DNA from: Pycnococcus provasolii
Lineage: Eukaryota; Chlorophyta; Pseudoscourfieldiophyceae; Pseudoscourfieldiales; Pycnococcaceae
DNA: 64,000 bases
NCBI GenBank assembly: GCA_938743325.2
Contig: OW568901.1
Location: forward strand, 248,001 to 312,000
Direction: 5' to 3'
A model generated the notes under the pieces. The model worked only from the letters and a program-made list of their open reading frames with translations, did not search any database and was not told the DNA's origin. Shown piece after piece: positions 9,506-18,799 of this stretch. The translations under genes and the position numbers were made by a program. Position 1 is the first letter of the stretch. Each line of letters starts with the position of its first letter.

Positions 9506-9779
9506 GAAACCAACTATTATTTTTCCCACCAATAGAAAGGGTGGAAGGGGAGGGGATCCACACGTTGTACGCCTAGGATCTCTTTTAAAGGGGAACTACC
9601 TTTTAATAAGCTGCTTGTTGTGCGCCCCCTGTTCTTCGGATAACACTTCTCCCTCCCCCCATCCCCACGACGACACGGCGGGGGTCCATCTCCATCTCCC
9701 ACAGTTCACTCGCTTTATGCGCCGCTCCGGTTATTAGCTCAGCTCTCCCTCTCTCTTTTTCGTCTTTTTCAAATATATC

Positions 9780-12041
9780 ATGCTCACTGCGAGGATGCGT
9801 CTCTCTCCTCTCCGTGAGCAATGGTGGTTAGCAATGGCGGCGGCGGCTTCCTCTGGCGCCCTTTTCATGGGAGGTTCATTGGGAGGAACCGGCGCGCCGC
9901 CGGCACGTGCTGACTCCGACGACGACGATGACAACCTTGCCGCGACGTCAACTCGTGCTAGCTCAGCAACACAAGTGTCGACGTCAGCGGCAGCGGCGGC
10001 GTCTCCGTCGCACGACCATAGCTACCACCTCACAGCACTGCCGTGGTCCCTCTCTCACGTGCTGCGGAGCTTTCTGAGTGATGGAAGTCAGACACAGCCG
10101 TCACCACTCAACTGCGACGGTGCACAAGACTCAACGCCGTCGTCGAAATGTCCTCCGCTACCAGCACCAACAAGAAATGTCGTGTGGTTTGGATTCAAGT
10201 TGGACTTTGACGAGAAATTCGAACTGCTCGAGGAAATCGGACAAGGTGCATTTGGCAGCGTATTCCGCGCAAGAGCACGGTTTGGCAACGCCGCACCGAA
10301 CTCCAAGCACTACGCCGTGAAGCGCATCTCCAAGGAGTCCATCACCTCGGCAGATGCAATCGAGGATATGGATCGAGAGGTGGACATTCTCGCTACCGTT
10401 GGCGACGGACATCCTCACGTCATTCGGTTCCGTGACAGCTTCGAGGATGAGAACTACGTGCACATCGTGATGGACCTCTGCCGTGGCGGGGATCTGTTCG
10501 AGTACATCGCACGCGCCTTCTCAGATCATCCCAACGCCAAGCCGTCGACGGTGCTCACCGAGGCGACGGTGCGTCGGCTCGTGAAGCACATGCTGCGCTC
10601 ACTTGCACACTGCCACTTGAATGGCGTCGTCAGCTGCGACATCAAGCCTGAGAACTTCCTGTTCAGCTCCAATCCCGCGCTCGTAAGCGGCGGAGGAGTG
10701 TCGGGGAAAATCACAAAGTCCATAGGAAATGTCATGGGCAACGTCATGGGCAGCAAGACGGACAACGACTCTTCCACGTCAAATTTCGTCAAGGCATCAC
10801 GCCTGCTGTTGGTGGACTTTGGTCTGAGTCGACGGTTCACGCCAGGACGACCGCTGCGACGGGCCGTGGGAACATGCTACTACGTCGCACCCGAGGTGCT
10901 TCGCTTCGAGTATGGACCGGAAAGTGACGTGTGGAGTGTGGGCATTATTACGTACCTTCTCCTCTGTGGCAGCGTTCCGTTCGACGGACAGAGCGAAAAG
11001 GAGGTTCTGCAGAATGTTCTCGCAGGAAAGGCGGCACACGGCGGCGAATCCTACTTGGACGTGCGCAAGATTGAGTCCGATCCGGAGCATCCGCTACACG
11101 GAAGGTCGCCGGAGTGCATTAGCTTTCTCGCCATGCTGCTCGAGCGCGATCCGGGACGACGCGCAAGTGCTGCGCTCGCTCTCAGCCATCCATGGATTAC
11201 GCCCCATCGAACGGACATGGGCGTGCGTGAGCGCATGCTTTCCCTGGAAACAGCCTCGGAAGGGTCGCTGCCTCGCGCACCCGTCGGCATCACCGCGACA
11301 CAGTCCGTGACAGGACCACTGCGCACACGTTCTGGTCGAGTTCTCGATGTGGAGGAGGGGCAAGATGTTGATGATCTGCTGTCAAGCGTGACGATCGACG
11401 CCGCGGTCATCCAAGCGATTGTGTCGTTCAGCCGCGAGACGCCCTTCCGCAAGATTGCTCTGCGATCGTTGGCCAAATTGCTCCCTCCCGATCCGGCGAT
11501 TGACGCGCAGTTCGAGGCTCTCGACGTGACGAAGAGCCTGACGATTAAGAGGGAGGACCTTCGCGACGTGTTTCTCGTGTTGTGCAAGGGCAACCGAAGT
11601 TTACACTTCACGGACGACGAAGTCAACACGATCTTGAAAGGGGTGGACCTTTCGACGGATGGAACTATCGACTATTGGGAGTTTATTGCCGCCGCGACGA
11701 ACTTGCACATGGTAATTGAGGAGGTTGGCGAGGATCGCTTCATGGAATTGGCCAAAGAGGCTTTCGCGAAGTTTGACATTGACGGCACGGGATCTGTGAC
11801 GCGTGCGCAGTGGCGCAATGTTCTCAGCACGACGCGAAAGTGCTATCGAGGCGGCAGCGACGATACGTTCGTCGAGGCAGCATTTACCGAGGCGGATGTG
11901 AATGGCGATGGATCCATCACTCTTCAGGACTTTGTAAATGCGCTGCGCACAAGCCGCGATGGCTGGGATCCGCGAAGTCGGTACGGCTACATGAAAACGC
12001 CTCGTAAGACGATGAGCGGTAAGTGGAGCCGGATTGCCTGA
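9780..12041 (+). CDS. Calcium-dependent protein kinase (CDPK) with altered HRD motif
   Basis: A 753-residue CDPK. A variable Ser/Ala/Asp-rich N-terminus with a short hydrophobic stretch precedes the kinase domain (about residues 145-475). Its glycine loop is GQGAFGSVF at about 152, the lysine is in YAVKR at about 179, DFGLS at about 347, and GTCYYVAPEVL at the activation segment. The catalytic loop reads VVSCDIKPEN instead of HRDLKPEN: the catalytic Asp remains but the His and Arg are replaced by Ser and Cys. An insert of about 45 residues separates this loop from DFG. The C-terminal part has a junction region and EF hands; good calcium loops are seen at DLSTDGTIDYWE, DIDGTGSVTRAQ and DVNGDGSITLQD, with a degenerate one before them. 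CDPKs convert calcium signals to phosphorylation in plants, algae and apicomplexans. Confidence 0.9.
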   Translation: MLTARMRLSPLREQWWLAMAAAASSGALFMGGSLGGTGAPPARADSDDDDDNLAATSTRASSATQVSTSAAAAASPSHDHSYHLTALPWSLSHVLRSFLSDGSQTQPSPLNCDGAQDSTPSSKCPPLPAPTRNVVWFGFKLDFDEKFELLEEIGQGAFGSVFRARARFGNAAPNSKHYAVKRISKESITSADAIEDMDREVDILATVGDGHPHVIRFRDSFEDENYVHIVMDLCRGGDLFEYIARAFSDHPNAKPSTVLTEATVRRLVKHMLRSLAHCHLNGVVSCDIKPENFLFSSNPALVSGGGVSGKITKSIGNVMGNVMGSKTDNDSSTSNFVKASRLLLVDFGLSRRFTPGRPLRRAVGTCYYVAPEVLRFEYGPESDVWSVGIITYLLLCGSVPFDGQSEKEVLQNVLAGKAAHGGESYLDVRKIESDPEHPLHGRSPECISFLAMLLERDPGRRASAALALSHPWITPHRTDMGVRERMLSLETASEGSLPRAPVGITATQSVTGPLRTRSGRVLDVEEGQDVDDLLSSVTIDAAVIQAIVSFSRETPFRKIALRSLAKLLPPDPAIDAQFEALDVTKSLTIKREDLRDVFLVLCKGNRSLHFTDDEVNTILKGVDLSTDGTIDYWEFIAAATNLHMVIEEVGEDRFMELAKEAFAKFDIDGTGSVTRAQWRNVLSTTRKCYRGGSDDTFVEAAFTEADVNGDGSITLQDFVNALRTSRDGWDPRSRYGYMKTPRKTMSGKWSRIA

Positions 12042-12151
12042 TCGACTGAGATTGAGATGGGCGCCGTTTCTTTTCTTGTTTCTTTAAAATAGAATATCGT
12101 AAATTCGTTCCGTTACATTGTGCACACGACACGTCATTTCTTTCTTTCTTT

Positions 12152-12245
12152 TTTTCTTGGAATCATTTCTCCAGGCTGTGCAGACGTCCCATGATGTATT
12201 CTGGGATTTGAGTCTTGCCACCTTTCACTTTTGTACTCCAGAAAA
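12152..12245 (-). promoter_or_regulatory. SECIS element (form 2-like) in the GPx 3' UTR
   Basis: Starting 37 nt after the GPx stop, the transcript folds into the SECIS architecture. Helix I pairs TTTTCTGGA (12245-12237) with TCCA-A-GAAAA (12161-12152), nine pairs with one bulge. An internal loop leads to GTGA (12228-12225), taken as the 5' side of the non-Watson-Crick quartet, opposite a GA-rich 3' side. Helix II pairs AGGTG-GC-A-AGAC with GTCT-GC-A-CA-G-CCT. The apical region begins TC and AAA (12209-12207), the unpaired adenosines required for function. A mini-helix TCCCA/TGGGA then closes the tip, as in form 2 elements. The quartet starts GUGA rather than the usual AUGA. The folding was done by eye. 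Confidence 0.78.
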
Positions 12246-12281
12246 CACGCGAAAGACTAACGAAACACGATTTTTGGCATG

Positions 12282-13025
12282 TTAGCGTCCGGCATCCGCG
12301 AGCAGACGCTCGATATCCGCCTCCATGTCAAGAGGCGACGCTGCGGGGTAGTAGCGCGCAAATGCGCGTCCATCCGCGTCGACGAGGAACTTCTCGTAGT
12401 TCCAGGTCACCATGCACCCCGCGCAGTTCGGCAGGTTGTTCTGCACGGTTCTTTGGAGGAACACGTACGCGTCGCTCGCGCCGTCGCCGTTCACGACGAC
12501 TTTGTCGAACACGACGACCCCCGAGTTTTCGTCGTTGAAGTTGAGTTTGTGAAGCATGTACGCCCGCTCGCACGACGACGCGCACGGCGCCTGCGCCCCA
12601 AACTGGTTGGAGGGGAACGCCAACACCTGGAATCCTCGGTTTCTGTACTTTTGCAGAAGTTGAATGATTCCTGGGTAGTTGACGTTCTGCAAGCCTCAGG
12701 CGGACGCGACGTTGACGACCAAGGTGACGTTTCCTCGGTACACGTCGAGTTTCGCGTTTGCGTCCGAGTGCATGACTTCGATGTCGTACAAGCTTTCGTA
12801 CTTGTTTCGCATGTACGCGGGTGGCGTGTACGTGTCCGGTCCAATTGGTTTACCAAGGCACGTGCACTTCGCCGGGTCATCCGGTGCGCATGTCACGTCA
12901 GGTAAAGGTAGGTGTTCCATCTTTCCCATGGTTGAAATGTGGGGAGAAGGTGTTCGCGCGTACACCCCCAAGGTGGCAAGACTGAAAAGACTTAGGAACA
13001 CGCATACTTTGTGTCCCATGCGCAT
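12282..13025 (-). CDS. GPX: Glutathione peroxidase, selenocysteine-containing (in-frame TGA)
   Basis: The conserved peroxidase sequence runs through a TGA codon at 12698-12696. Residues before it read LVVNVASA and those after read GLQNVNY, exactly the GPx active-site context where the catalytic residue (Cys or Sec) follows VAS-x. Reading TGA as selenocysteine gives about 247 residues from the ATG at 13025, with Sec near residue 110. Other catalytic-site residues are present: Gln in AFPSNQFGAQ, and Trp and Asn in VTWNYEKF. The N-terminus after 13025 (MRMGHKVCVFLSLFSLATLG) is a signal peptide, so the protein probably enters the secretory pathway or an organelle. The frame is open further upstream, but only as low-complexity sequence. 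Glutathione peroxidases reduce hydroperoxides with thiols. The SECIS structure downstream supports recoding over a simple nonsense mutation. Confidence 0.92.
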
Positions 13026-13894
13026 ACCACCAGATGTGTGCTTTGGAAATGGAGGAGCCGTCCCCATGTACGACGCCATCGACGTCGACGACCCGAGCAG
13101 CATGTGGCCACGTACCTTCGCCAGGAGACGATTGCGGCTAACCTTTTTTAATGCGTTCCCGTGACTGACGTGTGGCTGACAACGGGAAGAAACAGGGAAC
13201 GCATGCGTAACCCTAATGCCCGAATGCAGTAATGCCCTAATACCCGAATGCCCTAATGCCCTAATCAGGCGTTCAGCAGGGTTGGGTTCTTCCCTTCCTT
13301 CCTTTGGGCGGGCGGGCGGGCTCCCTTCTCCTGCCGCGGCCTGGGCGTGGCATCCTGTGCTTTTGTCGCCGCACCTTGCGTCGACATCAAGCACTCGCGC
13401 GTCGGAGTTACGCGCAGAGGTCACTGTAGGACTGTGTCCACAGTTTCATGGCGGCACCTGCGTCTCGAAAAAAAGTCGAGGCCTCGGGAGGCGTCGCTTT
13501 TTGGAGGGGTGCCGAGGCCTCCCAAGGCCTCGCCGAAGGTCAGTCACCCCAGGGGACGAGTCCATGGAGCCATGGTTTGTGTGACGTCATGGGCTTGGTG
13601 GCCCGTAGGCGGCACGTGGGTCAAAAAAAAATGGAAAAAAATGATTCGATTTATTATGTATATTTTCAACGGATTGTTTTTTTTGCCTGTATCTTTTTCA
13701 GGCGAGTGGCGAGAGGCGAGAACCTCCCCCTACTCAAGACGTTTTTTGCCCAAGTTTTGCCGTCAAAAAAAACACCCCCCTCAAAGGGGACCCGCCCTTG
13801 GATGAAGATCCCCTGTGTTTTTCCCAACCCCCTTCCTCCCTCCCACGTGCCTGCTTCGTCACTCTCTTTTTTTTCAGGCTCCTCAGGCTCGGCC
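13026..13894. other. Divergent spacer with degenerate repeats and possible 5' exons
   Basis: This 870-bp stretch between GPx and the response-regulator gene holds a degenerate tandem array of CCCTAATG-like octamers (about 13208-13265). Clustered AGGCCT palindromes follow at about 13480-13540. A frame in phase with the downstream gene is open from 13448, but its sequence is low-complexity. Two pyrimidine tracts followed by CAG (ends near 13699 and 13877) look like splice acceptors, so an upstream non-coding or short coding exon is possible. Confidence 0.5.
13208..13265. repeat. Degenerate CCCTAATG-type tandem repeat
   Basis: About six copies of an 8-9 bp unit (CCCTAATG with CCCGAATG and AGTAATG variants). 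It resembles a decayed relative of the CCCTAA arrays found elsewhere. Confidence 0.75.
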
Positions 13895-16576
13895 ATGGCG
13901 GTCTCCCCGCCTCGGTCGGAGGAGGAGGATCGTGGTGGTGGGTTTCACAGTATGGACGAGGCTGCTCATGCTGCTCCTGCTCGTGCACCTGCGTTGGGGG
14001 TAGGCCCTGCTCCTGCACCTGCGTTGTTGGTGGGGGGCTCGTCGGCGTCTCCTCCTTCTGCTGTTTCTTTGCCTTTGGATTGGCAAAGGGGGACGGCGGC
14101 GGCTTTGGAGCGTCCTCCTGCCACCACCACAACCACCGCCAATAATAATAATAACAATAATAATAATAACAATAACGCGTCACCAGCACCTATGATGGTG
14201 GGCTTTGCCAGTGAATCGCATCAGAGGAACACGTCGGCGGCGGCGGCGATCGAACCTGCTTCATCCACAAAGACGCACCCTCGGACGATGACGCGCGTCG
14301 AAAACACATCCTCGGAGACGCAGCGTGTCCTCGTCGACGGCGAGCAAGTTCACGTGCTGCTCGTCGAGGACGAAGCAACAAGCAGGCTCATCATCGCAAG
14401 GGCGCTCAGAAAGGCGGGGTACAGAGTCACCGTCTCGCCGCACGGCGCACACGCGGCTCTCCTACTCGCGGACGCGAACGCGCACACGACGTACCACCTC
14501 GTTCTGACGGACGTCATGATGGAGGAGGGAGACGGCGTCGCTCTGCTGCACGTCATCAGAAGAGACGAACGACTCAACAGCCTACCCGTCCTCATGATGT
14601 CCGCGTGCGAGGAACTCGAAACCGTGCTGGCGTGCGTGCGCTCTGGAGCGGACGACTACATCATCAAACCTGTGGAACCTAAGGAAGTCAAAAACCTGTG
14701 GACGCACGTCGTCAGGAGAAGAGATAATATGCAGGCTGTGCCAACCACCGAAAGGGAAAGGGGACCCGCCATGTGTGCTCCCGCCTTGCCACTGCCACAA
14801 CCACCGCCACCAACGACAACCGCACTCCACGACTCACCACAAACCGCAACAACATCCACGTCGTCGGAAGAAATACGGCCTCAGCTGAAACACCCATCGC
14901 CTCTCCTGAGTGTGCTCTATGCCATACGCGATCGCATGGGTGCACACAAGTCCTCGCTGCTGCGCCGTCGAGACGCATTTGCAAAAGCCGTCACCTGGGC
15001 GAACACGCTCGCCAGTGCCGACGCCGATGAGGCTGCCACCGCCGCCGCCGCCGCCGCCGCCGCCGCAGGGTCTGAAGACGACGATCGGCTCGCCACAAAG
15101 AGACGGCGTGTTGCCGTGCATCGCAGTGCACTGGAATCCATCGCGGTGGGATGCACAAGCAACAACGAAGCGCCAGCAACAGCAACACGTGATCGCAGCG
15201 ACATTGTGCATGGCGTTACCAAGGCGGCTCAGGCTGCCGCGGCTGTGTTGGCGCATCGGCCGACGCTTCGTCCAATCGCAACATTCGTGCAGCTCTCGCA
15301 CAGTCTTGCTGCTGCAGGAGGCACAAGCGGAAGTGGAAGTGGAGGCGGAGCGAGTGCGCAGTCGCCGCTGTTTGCCATGACGCCCATCGACGGAGGAGAG
15401 CGTCTTATCGCACTGACGAATGTCGCCGGCGGATCCATGGACGTCGCCGCCGCCGCGGTTGCACAGCAAGCCAACTCTGCGGTTGCCGATACGCCGTACC
15501 ACGTCGGGGGTAGGCTGGTTGTCTTCCCATGGTCAGATATGCGTGAATCGGCACTTGAGATCATGGGCAGCCAACGTGGGAACCGATACAGAAGCAGTAG
15601 CTCCGACGATCTCGACGACGACGACGACGACGACGACGAACACGACAACGACCACGACGACGAACACGGAGATGAGGAGTGCGGTGCACCCGTGCTTCCC
15701 GCATGCGCGGCAGTTTCGGCACCTCTTCCCGCACCACCTGTTTCGCTTGGCGTCATGCCCTCCGGGGACTGGGTGATTGGCGACGAGATGGGCAACGTTC
15801 GCGTGATTACGCCGAGTGCCGTGAGTGATGCAAAGGACTGGATGGCTGGTGCAACGCGCTTCCATGCGCAGCACACCTGCCGCACAGCCGCGGTGGCTTC
15901 CCACAAGCTCGACCCGTTCGCTCTCGCATCGTGCGGTCGGGACGACAACCTGCTGAAGCTGTGGGACGTGCGCATGGGCGGAAGCCGGTGTGTCGCTCGG
16001 ACCACCGCGCCGCGCAACGCGGGCTGGAACGACGTGAAATTCTCGCCCGTGCAGCCCAACGTGCTCGCAGCTGCTCAGATGGATGGCGTGGTGCAATTGT
16101 ACGACAGGCGCAAGCTCGACGACAATCCCATTGCCGTTCGTGGAACTGACGGCGGTTCCGCATGCAGTCTTACCTGGGTAACCGGACGAGAGAGCAGTGC
16201 GCCGATGCTTCTCACACGTGACGGATGCGGTGCGACCGCCTACGGTGGAACGTTTTACGAAGAGAAGTCCGCTCAGACAGTCGCTGAGAAGGCTGCACCA
16301 CTGATGCGTTTCGGGAGCGAGAGAGAGTTCACGGCGACGATCCCTCTCGCAGGCTGCGGAAGTCTTCGAGGATCGTACTTGGCGCTTGCGTGTTCCGTCG
16401 GCGTGCGTCTGTATGCACGCGACATCCCTCACTTACCCGTGAGTCAGACGAGCGCGAAAACGTCGTGGAGGGCGCACGAGGTGACGTTCGTGCCTCGCCA
16501 AGTCGGCGCGTTGAGCGACGATGGCGACTTGTTGGTGAGCGACGTTGCAGGCTGTATGCATTTGATTTCGTACTAG
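13895..16576 (+). CDS. Response regulator receiver - WD40 fusion protein, 893 aa
   Basis: From the ATG at 13895 the protein has a Pro/Ala/Asn-rich N-terminus, then a receiver domain at about residues 150-270. The receiver keeps the acidic pair in LLVEDE, the phospho-acceptor Asp in LTDVMM (about 205) and the conserved Lys in IIKPVE (about 257), so it should accept a phosphate. Plant pseudo-response regulators usually lack that Asp. A long low-complexity linker with Ala and Asp runs follows, interrupted by a basic helix with KRRR that could be a nuclear signal. The C-terminal third (about 610-893) has WD40 blades, best seen in LASCGRDDNLLKLWDVR and AAAQMDGVVQLYDRR. This suggests a histidine-kinase-controlled scaffold. 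I know no standard name for this combination. The start is uncertain because the frame is open to 13448. Confidence 0.82.
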   Translation: MAVSPPRSEEEDRGGGFHSMDEAAHAAPARAPALGVGPAPAPALLVGGSSASPPSAVSLPLDWQRGTAAALERPPATTTTTANNNNNNNNNNNNASPAPMMVGFASESHQRNTSAAAAIEPASSTKTHPRTMTRVENTSSETQRVLVDGEQVHVLLVEDEATSRLIIARALRKAGYRVTVSPHGAHAALLLADANAHTTYHLVLTDVMMEEGDGVALLHVIRRDERLNSLPVLMMSACEELETVLACVRSGADDYIIKPVEPKEVKNLWTHVVRRRDNMQAVPTTERERGPAMCAPALPLPQPPPPTTTALHDSPQTATTSTSSEEIRPQLKHPSPLLSVLYAIRDRMGAHKSSLLRRRDAFAKAVTWANTLASADADEAATAAAAAAAAAGSEDDDRLATKRRRVAVHRSALESIAVGCTSNNEAPATATRDRSDIVHGVTKAAQAAAAVLAHRPTLRPIATFVQLSHSLAAAGGTSGSGSGGGASAQSPLFAMTPIDGGERLIALTNVAGGSMDVAAAAVAQQANSAVADTPYHVGGRLVVFPWSDMRESALEIMGSQRGNRYRSSSSDDLDDDDDDDDEHDNDHDDEHGDEECGAPVLPACAAVSAPLPAPPVSLGVMPSGDWVIGDEMGNVRVITPSAVSDAKDWMAGATRFHAQHTCRTAAVASHKLDPFALASCGRDDNLLKLWDVRMGGSRCVARTTAPRNAGWNDVKFSPVQPNVLAAAQMDGVVQLYDRRKLDDNPIAVRGTDGGSACSLTWVTGRESSAPMLLTRDGCGATAYGGTFYEEKSAQTVAEKAAPLMRFGSEREFTATIPLAGCGSLRGSYLALACSVGVRLYARDIPHLPVSQTSAKTSWRAHEVTFVPRQVGALSDDGDLLVSDVAGCMHLISY

Positions 16577-17265
16577 CATTTTACTGCAGCGCACATCGCC
16601 GCGGCAAAGATCGTGCTGGACGACACCGTCATCACGTTCGAGGAGCCTGTCGGTCACTACTTCGAAGACGTTGGTTTCGACGTGCACAGCAGCAAGCGCC
16701 ACCTCACATCCCCTATGAATAACTTTTTTTAACTACTTTGTAATAATAAATACCGATGGAACACGACTCCTAATTTTTTTTCTTTCTTCGCAACGTGATG
16801 ATCTTGGTTCGCATCATTCGATTTGATTCGATCTGGCGTGTTATCCTTGAAACTACTTACATGAACACTACTACGGATAGGTCAAAGCACATCTTGTCTT
16901 GCCATATGAGTGATCTCGTCATTGTTTTTTAAATAAAAAAAGGGTAAGGGTAATCGTGAGGAGGAGGCCAGCCTGGCACACACACACACACACACACACA
17001 TCTTCCTCCAACAAGCTGCCAACCAAGAGGTTTCCGGGAGACTTCCCCCCCGGGGGAGTCCCCGGGAAAAGGCGTCGGGGCGGAAACTCTCCAAATCGAA
17101 CTCGTCAAAGCTAGCCTAAGGTTAGGAAGTAGTGTCCGCCCTCCATGTGATGCAAGAAGGGATCCCCTGGCTCATTCGTGTCCATTTCTCCCCTTTTTAG
17201 GAATCGCCCTGATCCTGATTCCCAGGGGGGGTCACCGAGGCGTAGGGTTTTTGCTCTCCAGCTCC
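16577..17265. other. Intergenic region; first 156 bp continue the previous frame
   Basis: Directly after the TAG of the response-regulator gene, 51 further codons stay open in the same frame to a TAA at 16730-16732 and have the GC-ending codons typical of coding DNA here (see findings). The rest contains a CA dinucleotide run at 16977-17000, a lower-GC tract with TGTAA (16739), and a CCCGGG-rich patch near 17045-17070. No other gene is seen. Confidence 0.5.
16976..17000. repeat. CA dinucleotide microsatellite
   Basis: About twelve uninterrupted CA units in a non-coding spacer. Confidence 0.95.
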
Positions 17266-17981
17266 ATGGCGTCGCTGCTGAAGCTCGCGAAGACAGTAAA
17301 CGCGCTGCCCGTCTCGCGCGTCGCGGCCTCCGACGCCTTCCTGCTCACGCGCCTGTCGCGTGGCGCGGGTGGGGGGCCCATCGACTACCGCACGTCGCAC
17401 GCCGACGCGCCTCTCGTTGAAGAGGGTACGTTTTTTTGTTTGGTTGTTGTTTTTTGTTGTTTTCTGGGGTTGGTGTGTCCTTAGATGGATGCTGGCTCAC
17501 TGCCTGTTTGTTTGTGTGTGGTTCACATATGAGGGGTATGGTGTGGTGTGGTCACGCGCGCTTTCCGGTTTTCGAGTTTCGTGCGAATCCCTTTTGGCGA
17601 CGAGTGCTCGCGCTGTGGCGACTCAGTTTTTTTTTTGCGTTCCTTCTCTTGGGTATTCTTCGCTAACAGCACCTCCCCTCCCCTCCTTTACGTTTTACCA
17701 CAGATGAACTTTGGTGGACGGATGCCTCAAAGGCGGGCGAGGGTGCGCTGGACTTGTGGGCGCCGACACTGACGAACACGGAGGCGTTCACCTGCTTCGG
17801 GTTGGGACTGGGGTTCTTGTATGGCTCGGTTAAGTTCTTCCAGTACCGCGACAAAGCGTCGCAAGTGCCGTGGACACCTCGCGAATTTCCTTTCGATAAC
17901 CTGAAGGCGGAGATGGGCGGAAAGTTCAACGCGCAAATCACTGACAGGCCCTTGGAAGGCGTGGAGCTGCCGAAGTACTAA
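17266..17981 (+). CDS. NDUFB8: Mitochondrial complex I subunit NDUFB8 (ASHI), two exons
   Basis: Exons are 17266-17425 and 17704-17981; the intron starts GTACGT and ends CACAG. Splicing in phase 1 restores VEE-D-ELWW, giving 145 residues. The arrangement matches plant NDUFB8: an N-terminal mitochondrial presequence (MASLLKLAKTVNALPVSRVA), an acidic segment with DELWWTDASK, a single transmembrane helix (EAFTCFGLGLGFLYGSVKF), then DKASQVPWTPREFPFDNL with the DKAS...P.TPR..P.DNL pattern of the plant protein. It is an accessory membrane-arm subunit of NADH:ubiquinone oxidoreductase in the inner mitochondrial membrane. Another complex I gene, NDUFV2, lies 7 kb downstream on the opposite strand. 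Confidence 0.88.
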
Positions 17982-18138
17982 GCATAGTAAAAAGAAAGTC
18001 CTTGTGTCAAACAAAGAAAAATATATAAAAAGAAAAGGGTCGTGCACGCCCATGTTAGCTCGTAGTGTTACACGTGTGGTTTGGTCAACGTCGCGCGGAC
18101 GTTCCACGATACTTATACGCAAACGGAAAGGAAGTGCA

Positions 18139-18519
18139 CTACCCCCTGTATCTTTCCGAGGTGGAGACACCGGGCACAGGCATTTTTTTCGCCGTTTGCG
18201 CGTTCGTCTTGGTTCGTTGTCCGCGTACGGGGTATCCCTGCACGCGCCGCACACCGCGGTAGGTGCCCAGGTCGTAGAGCAGCTTCGCGCGTTCCTCGAG
18301 TTGTTTTCGCAGAGGGCCTTCGACATCCTTGCGCCTGTCGATCATGTGGTAGAGGCTCGAGAGCGTCGCCGGCGAGGTTTCGCTGACGAGCTGGTTGTGC
18401 GGGAGTCCGAGCGCGCCGCAGAACGCGTTCGCCTTCTTGCGCCCGACGCCGTACAGACTCGTCAGCGCGTGGCGCAACGTGCCCTTGTCCGGGATGCGAA
18501 ACAGACCGACGACCGCCAT
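18139..18519 (-). CDS. RPS13: Mitochondrial (organellar) ribosomal protein uS13
   Basis: 126 residues with the full S13 pattern. The N-terminal RIPDKGTLRHALTSLYGVGRKKANAFC helix-turn-helix is followed by a coiled region ending LLYDLGTYRGVRRVQGYPVRGQRTKTNAQTAKK, the standard S13 signature (G.YRG.RH..G.PVRGQRT..NA.T.K). S13 binds the small-subunit head and contacts the large subunit and tRNA. There is no long N-terminal extension, so an organellar location is inferred from the bacterial-type sequence, with mitochondrion most likely. The gene is intact and follows a TTAGGG-type array on its sense strand. Confidence 0.92.
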   Translation of the reverse strand: MAVVGLFRIPDKGTLRHALTSLYGVGRKKANAFCGALGLPHNQLVSETSPATLSSLYHMIDRRKDVEGPLRKQLEERAKLLYDLGTYRGVRRVQGYPVRGQRTKTNAQTAKKMPVPGVSTSERYRG

Positions 18520-18563
18520 TGAAATGAAGGGGATGAAGATGATGAGGAGGAGGAGGACGAGGG

Positions 18564-18641
18564 CCTAACCCTAACCCTCTAACCCTAACCCTAACCCTCT
18601 AACCCTAACCCGAACTCGCTAACCCTAACCCTAACCCTAAT
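18564..18641. repeat. Interstitial CCCTAA array (about 11 units)
   Basis: Blocks of two to three CCCTAA units separated by CT or CGAACTCG interruptions, 45 bp upstream of the uS13 start. On the uS13 sense strand it reads TTAGGG. Confidence 0.95.
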
Positions 18642-18799
18642 CCCTCCCTCCCTCCCCCCTGGGGATTGAGACTCTGGGATGAGGAACATGACGAACTGGG
18701 CGCGCACGTCACATTCATGGCGTGAATAGTCTATTCGAAGAAATAGTCGTCTGTGTAGCTTAATAGAGCTCGTTCATACGCACGCCGTCTTTGCTTACT

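Noticed and set aside
12100-12172. Alternative ATGA-based SECIS candidates in the GPx 3' UTR
   Set aside because: Two ATGA sites on the minus strand lack a pairing helix II with unpaired adenosines at the right distance, unlike the GTGA-based fold at 12152-12245.
12696-13424. GPx N-terminal half as a separate truncated gene ending at TGA
   Set aside because: Family sequence continues immediately after the TGA in the same frame and a SECIS lies downstream, so recoding explains it better than a pseudogene.
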